NCBI GenBank assembly: GCA_003491845.1
Contig: DNBN01000129.1
Coordinates: 1-21,463, forward strand
DNA from: Porticoccaceae bacterium
GTDB taxonomy: Bacteria > Pseudomonadota > Gammaproteobacteria > Pseudomonadales > Porticoccaceae
Direction of reading: 5' to 3'
DNA: 21,463 nt
Positions 16,209-21,463 of the stretch are shown piece after piece. The notes under the pieces are model-generated. The model had not been told where the DNA came from. It saw nothing but the letters and a program-made list of their open reading frames with translations, and did no database searches. The translations under genes and the position numbers were made by a program. The stretch's first letter is position 1. Each line of letters opens with the position of its first letter.

Positions 16209-16238
16209 GTTATATTAAATGTATATACAACTATACAA
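16209..16238 (-). promoter_or_regulatory. Operator 2 within a possible upstream promoter of the GntR gene
   Basis: A second identical palindrome TGTATATACA (16220-16229) shares a 15-base stretch, TAAATGTATATACAA, with operator 1, and lies 101 bases from it. On the minus strand it falls between TTGTAT (16238-16233) and TATAAC (16214-16209), an 18-base spacer, suggesting a second repressible promoter. Weaker related half-sites lie between the two operators (TTGTATAC near 16184, TGTACA at 16195-16200). Confidence 0.55.
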
Positions 16239-16508
16239 TTACAAATGATAAATTACGGAATCAATTAGCTCTAACTTAGCTTTACGTGTTAATTTTTTTA
16301 TCTCGGCCTCACGCTTACTGGCGCTACTGCGATTGTGGTTGTCCTCAGAATAGACAACACCTAAGGCATGACGGCCACGAAAATATTTGGCCCCCACCTT
16401 TCCTTCCTGGTGCTCTACTAAACGTCTATTTAAATCTACCGTAATGCCTGTATATAAGCTTTCATCACTGGCTTTAATAATATAAACATACCATTGCCTT
16501 TGGGCCAT
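16239..16508 (-). CDS. GIY-YIG nuclease-domain protein (YhbQ/UPF0213-like)
   Basis: A single-domain GIY-YIG protein of 89 residues. It has the two core strands WYVYII and SLYTGITVDLNRRLVEHQEGK, the following arginine, GAKYFRGRHALGVVYSE and the conserved glutamate region SASKREAEIKKLTRKAKLELI, as in YhbQ-type small nucleases. The canonical second motif YIG is YTG here, as in many members. The biological substrate of the family is poorly known, with DNA repair or genome maintenance proposed. The ATG at 16508 shares its A with the TGA stop of the sprT-like gene (TGATG), indicating coupled translation; a GTG one codon earlier is also open. Confidence 0.9.
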   Translation of the reverse strand: MAQRQWYVYIIKASDESLYTGITVDLNRRLVEHQEGKVGAKYFRGRHALGVVYSEDNHNRSSASKREAEIKKLTRKAKLELIDSVIYHL

Positions 16509-17041
16509 CACTCAGGGACCTGCTGTAGAAATCCATGGCACTGCTGGCAGCGATATCGCACACCATTTTGAACAATTTTTCGGTGCCTAAGGGCGGTTAA
16601 CTGGTGGGTGGAACAATTGCACTGATAAGAGTATTTAGTATACTGCCGCACGGGAATCCCCGACAAATCGTAGTTACCGGTGACCAATGGCTCTGCTCCC
16701 ATAGCACGCATTGTTTTGCGCCACTCTGCACCATGGGGCTTGACCTTTGCCAGCCCCCAAATACGATCGACAATATAGTGACAAACTTCGTGAGTGACTG
16801 TGTTGTTAAGACTGTCCTGAAAAAATTTAGCAAAAATCCAAGGATTATATCGAATACGCCTTTGTTGACCCCTCACCTGATACATGCCTGCACATTTTCC
16901 CTTTAAATCAAAGAATACGGGTACAGGCTCAAAGGATCTGCCAAAAACCGTTTGAGCTTTGGACACGCATAGATTAGTTGCGTCAACAATCTGTGCTTGT
17001 TGAGCGACACTAACAGGCGTAATAGTGACATGATTAGGCAT
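16508..17041 (-). CDS. SprT-like zinc metalloprotease-fold protein
   Basis: A protein of the SprT/Spartan-like family, with a zincin active site HEVCHYIVD (HExxH) and a C-terminal zinc ribbon (CNC ... CQQC) after KYSY. Eukaryotic relatives degrade DNA-protein crosslinks; the bacterial role is little known. I start it at the ATG at 17041 (MPNHVTITPVS), giving 177 residues. In-frame starts upstream (17065, 17092) would cross the divergent PHP promoter. No ribosome site precedes 17041, while TATACT (17053-17048) would place the transcript start close to the ATG, so a leaderless mRNA is possible. Overlaps the GIY-YIG gene by one base. Confidence 0.87.
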   Translation of the reverse strand: MPNHVTITPVSVAQQAQIVDATNLCVSKAQTVFGRSFEPVPVFFDLKGKCAGMYQVRGQQRRIRYNPWIFAKFFQDSLNNTVTHEVCHYIVDRIWGLAKVKPHGAEWRKTMRAMGAEPLVTGNYDLSGIPVRQYTKYSYQCNCSTHQLTALRHRKIVQNGVRYRCQQCHGFLQQVPE

Positions 17042-17068
17042 TAATAGAGTATAAAGGCTGTGCATGCT

Positions 17069-17076
17069 GGTACAAT
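17069..17076 (+). promoter_or_regulatory. Possible extended -10 of the PHP-domain gene
   Basis: TACAAT (17071-17076), preceded by TG one base upstream (TGG-TACAAT), forms an extended -10. It would start transcription near 17083, about 20 bases before the chosen ATG at 17104. No good -35 is present. Confidence 0.45.
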
Positions 17077-17103
17077 AGTTTTTTGTTTGCATGCATCAGC
17101 ATT

Positions 17104-17922
17104 ATGATTGTCGATCTACACTGCCACACCAATATCTCGGACGGTGCCTTATCGCCTGACCAGCTTATTTCGCTTGCCGTTACCAAAGGAGTAGATATGT
17201 TGTCGATCACTGACCACGACACTCTAGGTGCCTATGCTGAAATTACCTCTATACCTACTGAAATGCAGTTGATATGTGGTATCGAGATTTCCAGTCAGTG
17301 GCGAGGACAAGGTATTCATATCGTTGGCCTTAATGTCGATATGGAAAACAATGACCTAAATGACACAATCTTGCAACTATCACAAATACGAATACAACGG
17401 GCTGAAAAAATTGCCTACCGGCTTGGTCGGCTAGGATTTGCCAATTGTATGGAAGGTGCCGCAGCATTGGCAACTAATCAAATTGGAAGACCGCATTTTG
17501 CTCAATATTTAGCAAACATTGGCGCTGTGAAGGATACCAGTGAGGCCTTTAAAAAATATCTTGGCGCAGGCAAGCTGGGCGATGTTAAGGAACATTGGCC
17601 AAATATCGAAATGTCTATAAAATTGATTCGACAAGCTGGAGGTATCGCAGTGCTAGCGCACCCGAGCAAATACAAAATGACACGCAGTAAATTGACCTCA
17701 CTTATCAGTGACTTTAGAGATTCAAAAGGGCAGGCAATAGAAGTTGTTTCGGGTCTACAAATACCTTCTGTAACGAGGGATCTTGCGAAACTTAGCCGTC
17801 AATTCAACCTGCTAGCATCCTGCGGATCAGACTTCCATTCTCCCGAAAAGTCTTGGGCTTCACTGGGTAAAACCAGTCATCTTCCCGACATGTGCCAACC
17901 AGTTTGGTCGCAGTGGCGTTAA
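17104..17922 (+). CDS. rnm: PHP-domain phosphoesterase, RNase AM/YciV-like
   Basis: A PHP-family metal-dependent phosphoesterase of 272 residues from the ATG at 17104; an upstream TTG in frame coincides with the predicted transcript start. The metal-binding set is complete: H6 and H8 in DLHCHTNISDG, D13, D37/H38/D39 in SITDHDT, E61 in GIEIS, H72 in GIHIVGLNVD, H131 in GRPHF, H186 in VLAHPSKY, and D243/H245 in GSDFHSPEKSW. This matches E. coli YciV (RNase AM, also called Rnm/TrpH), a 5'-3' exonuclease that trims rRNA 5' ends and hydrolyses 3',5'-nucleoside bisphosphates. The symbol is by family resemblance. It is divergent from the sprT-like gene. Confidence 0.87.
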   Translation: MIVDLHCHTNISDGALSPDQLISLAVTKGVDMLSITDHDTLGAYAEITSIPTEMQLICGIEISSQWRGQGIHIVGLNVDMENNDLNDTILQLSQIRIQRAEKIAYRLGRLGFANCMEGAAALATNQIGRPHFAQYLANIGAVKDTSEAFKKYLGAGKLGDVKEHWPNIEMSIKLIRQAGGIAVLAHPSKYKMTRSKLTSLISDFRDSKGQAIEVVSGLQIPSVTRDLAKLSRQFNLLASCGSDFHSPEKSWASLGKTSHLPDMCQPVWSQWR

Positions 17923-18021
17923 TCCTTCGCGGGTTAATTCCGTAGATCGACATTCATGTGTATACTTCGCTCCGCCCAGTCGGCGTAATAATGAAAACCT
18001 TAACTTGAAGGATAAAGCTAC

Positions 18022-18432
18022 GTGGATATTTTTATTTTTGCCAGCGAACAATGGCTTCTACTCAGTACATTTTTGGTCCTTTTGTACCTATTTATTTTTA
18101 CTGAACGGACAAAAGGTGGAAAACCTATTTCTAGCGCTGAACTTGTGTCCGCGATGAATGCCGAGACTGCCATTCTAATTGACGTACGACCCTCAAATGA
18201 ATTTCAGGCAGGTCATATCCATGGTGCGCTTGATATTCCACACACGAAAATTGCTAGCCGAATAAGTGAGCTGGAAAAATACCGTGAAAGAACCATCGTC
18301 TTAGTTGACCAAATGGGGCAACATGCAGGTTCGGCGGGAAAAATTCTTTCTAAAGATGGTTATAATGTGCGCCGCTTAAGTGGCGGCATGAACGACTGGC
18401 AACACCAAAATATGCCTGTTGTTAAGAATTAA
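18022..18432 (+). CDS. yibN: Membrane-anchored rhodanese-like protein without catalytic cysteine (YibN-like)
   Basis: One N-terminal membrane helix (about 9-28) anchors a cytoplasmic rhodanese domain (35-136). The domain shows LIDVRPSNEFQAGHIHGALDIPH and the C-terminal RLSGGMNDWQHQNMPVV. Where active rhodaneses have the catalytic cysteine, the sequence is VLVDQMGQHAG with Asp96 at that position, and the whole protein contains no cysteine, so sulfur transfer is excluded. E. coli YibN, which sits in the same place before grxC and secB, also has Asp there as I recall, and has been reported to associate with the membrane insertase YidC. The start is GTG with AAGGA 9 bases upstream. Confidence 0.88.
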   Translation: MDIFIFASEQWLLLSTFLVLLYLFIFTERTKGGKPISSAELVSAMNAETAILIDVRPSNEFQAGHIHGALDIPHTKIASRISELEKYRERTIVLVDQMGQHAGSAGKILSKDGYNVRRLSGGMNDWQHQNMPVVKN

Positions 18433-18468
18433 TAGATCGACATCCAGTTAGATTTCTAAGGAATTAAT

Positions 18469-18723
18469 ATGGCATCCATAACAGTCTACAGTACGCGTTT
18501 TTGTCCCTATTGTACTGCGGCAAAAAATCTCTTGTCAGCCAAAGGCGCAGAGTATAATGAAATTGCCGTTGATAGTGACCCCCAACTACGGTTGGAAATC
18601 GCCGAACGAAGCGGGCAGCGAACAGTACCACAAATTTGGATAAACGACGCTCATATTGGCGGCTATTCAGAGCTTGCAGCACTTGAGACCAGCGGCGCTT
18701 TAGATAGCTTGCTATCTCCTTAG
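18469..18723 (+). CDS. grxC: Glutaredoxin 3
   Basis: An 84-residue glutaredoxin that reduces disulfides and glutathionylated proteins in the cytoplasm using glutathione. The redox motif CPYC is at residues 12-15, the cis-proline glutathione-binding TVPQIWIND follows at about 53-61 and GGYSEL near 65. AAGGA lies 6 bases before the ATG. It sits 36 bases after the rhodanese gene and 70 bases before secB, the classical gammaproteobacterial order. Confidence 0.95.
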   Translation: MASITVYSTRFCPYCTAAKNLLSAKGAEYNEIAVDSDPQLRLEIAERSGQRTVPQIWINDAHIGGYSELAALETSGALDSLLSP

Positions 18724-18793
18724 GGTTGAATTCTACAAAACTGGTGCCATATTAATAGAGTAGAAAGACAATATACCTTAAAAGGCTTTAAAC

Positions 18794-19303
18794 ATGACTG
18801 ATGAAACGACTGCTGCAGCACCATCTGCAGAACCACCAAATGCTGGGCCAGAATTTGCAGTGCAGCGCATCTATCTCAAAGATCTTTCTTTTGAGACCCC
18901 TATGGGAGCAGCTGCCTTTCAAAAGCAGTGGCAACCAAAAGTAAATCAAGATCTGAACACCAAGAGTGGCAAGGTAGCTGATGATGTCTATGAAGTAGCT
19001 TTGCGTCTAACCATAACAGTTACCGATGGTGAAGATACTATTTACTTGATTGAAGCAGAACAGGCAGGACTATTTACAATAAAGGGCCTGGAACCCCAAC
19101 AACTGACCCATGTAATTAACACGACCTGCCCTAGCATGTTATTCCCCTACGCTAGAGAAGTCATTGATAATGTGCTTACTAAGGGCTCTTTCCCTGCACT
19201 AATGCTACCGCCGATCAATTTTGAGGCCTTATTTGCCTCCGCTGTAAAGCAGGCTGAAGAGAATGCAGCTGAGGAAGTAAACAAAGAGAGCACTACGCAC
19301 TAG
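18794..19303 (+). CDS. secB: SecB, protein-export chaperone
   Basis: Cytoplasmic tetrameric chaperone that keeps precursors unfolded and hands them to SecA. The 169 residues include AVQRIYLKDLSFETPMGAAAF, the strand-rich LTITVTDGEDTIYLIEAEQAGLFTI and the conserved CPSMLFPYAREVIDNVLTKGSFPALMLPPINFEALF. The N-terminal 20 residues are Ala/Pro/Glu-rich and probably disordered. AAAAGG lies 8 bases before the ATG. It is likely transcribed with grxC and the rhodanese gene. Confidence 0.97.
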   Translation: MTDETTAAAPSAEPPNAGPEFAVQRIYLKDLSFETPMGAAAFQKQWQPKVNQDLNTKSGKVADDVYEVALRLTITVTDGEDTIYLIEAEQAGLFTIKGLEPQQLTHVINTTCPSMLFPYAREVIDNVLTKGSFPALMLPPINFEALFASAVKQAEENAAEEVNKESTTH

Positions 19304-19342
19304 ACGCAAAATAATGTAAGACTCTTAGGCCTTACCTAACCG

Positions 19343-19366
19343 CAGACTCTCTTGTCGGAGAGTCTG
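19343..19366. other. Perfect 9-base stem-loop between convergent secB and ntrC
   Basis: CAGACTCTC (19343-19351) pairs fully with GAGAGTCTG (19358-19366) around a 6-base loop. It lies between the ends of two convergent genes, where a bidirectional terminator would be expected, but there is no T-run on either side. It may act as an mRNA end barrier. Confidence 0.5.
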
Positions 19367-19371
19367 TAATC

Positions 19372-20793
19372 TCAGACTTCATTGTCTTCCATGCTATATT
19401 CTTGAAGCTTTCGAGTAAGCGTATTACGTCCCCAGCCCAGAAGCAATGCAGCATCCTTTTTACGCCCCCCCGTGTGAGCTAGCGCTGTTTCAATCATTGC
19501 CTTTTCGAAGTCGGGAATTGCCTGCTCTAAAATATTTTGATGACCACTTTGTAATTCTTTTTCACCCCAAGATCGTAGCAATTGCCGCCAGTCACCCTCT
19601 GTCGTGGAACTTCGTATAGCACTTTCTGCCTTTAGCTCAGGAGGTAAGTCCGAGAGTAAAACCTCTCGACCAGCCGCCATAACCGTTAACCAGCGACAAA
19701 TATTTTCTAATTGCCGAACATTGCCGGGCCACGTCAAATGCAAAAAGAACACTCGAGCTTCTGGTGATAAAATTTTCGGCTCCATCTCTAACTCTTTGGC
19801 AGCGCGCTGAAAAAAATGTTCCATTAACTGTGGAATATCCTCGCGACGGTCGGCTAATCTAGGCAGATGCACACGAATCACGTTAATACGATGAAAAAGA
19901 TCTTCCCGGAAACGACCATCTTTAACCAGTTCTTCCAAATTTTGATGGGTTGCCGCTATGATTCGTACATCAACCTTAATCGGTGTTTGTCCGCCCACGC
20001 GATAGAATTCTCCATCAGCCAAGACACGCAGTAATCGGGTTTGAGCCTCGCCAGGCATATCGCCAATTTCATCAAGAAACAGAGTGCCTCCATTGGCCTG
20101 TTCAAATCGACCCTCTCGCCGCTGAGATGCTCCGGTAAATGACCCTTTTTCATGTCCAAACAACTCCGACTCGATAAGATCGCGAGGAATAGCCGCCATG
20201 TTTAAAGCAATGAATTTAGCGCTTTTTCGCGGACTATGCTTGTGCAACGCTTGGGCAACAAGCTCTTTGCCTGTACCTGATTCACCATTAATTAACACGG
20301 TGATATTAGAGTTAGACAATCTCCCAATCGCTCTAAACACTTCCTGCATCGCTGGTGCTTCACCAATAATTTCCTGCTGTATAGGTACTGGGAGTGTAGG
20401 CTCCGAACTTGACCGTAATTCGAGAGAAAAAGACACTGCTCTTTGACTTACGTCAACTAACTCATCAAGATCAAACGGCTTAGGAAGATATTCAAAAGCA
20501 CCTCCTTGATATGCTGCAACAGCACTATCAAGATCTGAATGCGCAGTTGTAATAATTACCGGAATAGTGGGATAGCGACTATGAAGCTCTTTTAATAAAT
20601 CAAGACCATCAATACCAGGCATCCGAATATCAGACACAATAATGTCTGGTTTAGCCGACCCTAAGGCCGCCAACAAAGCATCACCGTTCTCAAAACTGCG
20701 GACCTTATTCCCATCTTTTGTTATCGCCTTCTCCATGACCCATCGAAGCGATCGATCATCCTCGGCAATCCAAATTTGTGCATTACTGTTCAT
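19372..20793 (-). CDS. ntrC: NtrC, nitrogen-regulation response regulator (sigma54 activator)
   Basis: Sigma54-dependent activator of nitrogen-limitation genes. The frame opens further upstream, but the ATG at 20793 (MNSNAQIWIAEDDRSLRWVMEK) gives the family length, 473 residues. The receiver domain has D55 in IIVSDIRMPG and the lysine of YLPKPFD. The AAA+ domain has Walker A GESGTGKE (170-177), the sigma54-contact loop GSFTGA (217-222; E. coli NtrC has GAFTGA) and Walker B GGTLFLDEIGD (235-245). The Fis-type helix-turn-helix is at the C-terminus (KKDAALLLGWGRNTLTRKLQE). The start overlaps the end of ntrB by 11 bases, consistent with an ntrBC operon. Confidence 0.96.
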   Translation of the reverse strand: MNSNAQIWIAEDDRSLRWVMEKAITKDGNKVRSFENGDALLAALGSAKPDIIVSDIRMPGIDGLDLLKELHSRYPTIPVIITTAHSDLDSAVAAYQGGAFEYLPKPFDLDELVDVSQRAVSFSLELRSSSEPTLPVPIQQEIIGEAPAMQEVFRAIGRLSNSNITVLINGESGTGKELVAQALHKHSPRKSAKFIALNMAAIPRDLIESELFGHEKGSFTGASQRREGRFEQANGGTLFLDEIGDMPGEAQTRLLRVLADGEFYRVGGQTPIKVDVRIIAATHQNLEELVKDGRFREDLFHRINVIRVHLPRLADRREDIPQLMEHFFQRAAKELEMEPKILSPEARVFFLHLTWPGNVRQLENICRWLTVMAAGREVLLSDLPPELKAESAIRSSTTEGDWRQLLRSWGEKELQSGHQNILEQAIPDFEKAMIETALAHTGGRKKDAALLLGWGRNTLTRKLQEYSMEDNEV

Positions 20794-21463
20794 AGCTATC
20801 TCTAATTGGTATATAAATAGAGAACCTGGTATTGCCAGGTTCAGAGATGCACTCAATAGTCCCCTGATGTGCATTAATAGCGGTTTGTGCAATAGTTAAG
20901 CCCAGGCCAGAACCATCACTTCGTCCACTGATCATAGGAAAGAAAATCTGCTGGGCAATGTCAGATAAAATACCGGGTCCATTATCAATAATATCGATTC
21001 GACAAACGACACGGTGGCGACGCCCAGCTATCGTAAAGCTACGCTGAATTCTTGACTTAAACGTGATCTTTGGGGCGAAAGTATTCGACTCTAAAACGGC
21101 CTGCATTGCATTGCGCGCGACATTTAAAACAGCTTGGATAAGCTGCGAGCGATCACCATTTAGCATAGGGATACTGGGATCATAGTCACGGGTAATATTT
21201 AGTGTTCCTTGAACTTCAGCCTGCAAAAGACCGGCAACATGCTCGGTAACCTCATGCACATTGAGTAACTCATACTGAGGCACCTGGTTGGGTCCCAGCA
21301 ACCGATCCACAAGATTTCTTAATCGATCAACTTCAGCAGTGATAATCTGACAAAACTCTCGGGTTTCATCGCCTAAGCCACGCTCGGTGATCTCTTGTTC
21401 TAGCAATTGTGCCGCACCACGAATACCTCCTAAAGGATTTTTAATTTCATGAGCAAGACCGCG
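20783..21463 (-). CDS. ntrB: NtrB, nitrogen-regulation histidine kinase (5' part outside window)
   Basis: C-terminal part (about 226 residues) of the cytoplasmic kinase/phosphatase that controls NtrC in response to PII proteins. The frame is open to the right edge; the first residues read RGLAHEIKNPLGGIRGAA, the NtrB H-box with the phosphorylated histidine. Further on come the N-box (VLNVARNAMQAVL), G1 (IIDNGPGI) and G2 (GRSDGSGLGLTIAQTA). The N-terminal PAS domain lies past the window. It precedes ntrC with an 11-base overlap. Confidence 0.95.
   Translation of the reverse strand, partial: RGLAHEIKNPLGGIRGAAQLLEQEITERGLGDETREFCQIITAEVDRLRNLVDRLLGPNQVPQYELLNVHEVTEHVAGLLQAEVQGTLNITRDYDPSIPMLNGDRSQLIQAVLNVARNAMQAVLESNTFAPKITFKSRIQRSFTIAGRRHRVVCRIDIIDNGPGILSDIAQQIFFPMISGRSDGSGLGLTIAQTAINAHQGTIECISEPGNTRFSIYIPIRDSYEQ

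Noticed and set aside
19343..19366. Stem-loop as an intrinsic terminator for secB or ntrC
   Set aside because: The stem is perfect but has no T-run on either side; recorded only as a stem-loop.

Overview
The window is a chromosomal segment of a Gram-negative gammaproteobacterium, probably marine and possibly from the Cellvibrionales/Porticoccaceae neighbourhood. Supporting this are the gene order yibN-like rhodanese / grxC / secB, adjacent ntrBC, SprT and SlyD homologues, a beta-barrel porin with very acidic loops, and a moderately AT-leaning base composition by eye. No genus can be named from the sequence. Genes are tightly packed: no gene-free stretch exceeds 300 bases. The longest are the pstS-porin intergenic region (5293-5533), which holds two divergent Pho promoters and a structured leader, and 6541-6767, which holds a terminator remnant and a promoter. 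No RNA genes, CRISPR arrays or insertion sequences were found.

Left part (1-6540): the high-affinity phosphate system pstS-pstC-pstA-pstB-phoU on the minus strand (phoU cut by the window edge), with a terminator-like hairpin between pstS and pstC. A porin gene diverges from pstS. Middle (6768-9320): a plus-strand acyl-CoA synthetase and crotonase pair sits between the phosphate uptake genes and their regulators. Next come phoR and phoB on the minus strand, then slyD (FKBP-type isomerase) on the plus strand. At 12158-14405 is a two-gene plus-strand unit, an ArsJ-associated glyceraldehyde-3-phosphate dehydrogenase and the ArsJ transporter, which together remove arsenate as 1-arseno-3-phosphoglycerate.

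Four matches to the PhoB-binding Pho box (two 7-base CTGTCAT-like repeats, 4 bases apart) lie upstream of pstS, the porin, phoB and the GAPDH-arsJ pair. In each, a possible -10 hexamer starts exactly 10 bases past the box. The window therefore reads as one phosphate-starvation regulon in which arsenate detoxification is apparently switched on together with the transporter through which arsenate would enter. This is the most interesting feature here.

Right part (14483-21463): a conserved unknown 124-residue protein; a minus-strand group sprT / GIY-YIG / HutC-like GntR regulator / NYN-domain ribonuclease-like gene, with two copies of a TGTATATACA operator before the regulator; a PHP-domain phosphoesterase; then the plus-strand run rhodanese (no cysteine) / grxC / secB; and finally ntrC and the 3' part of ntrB on the minus strand.
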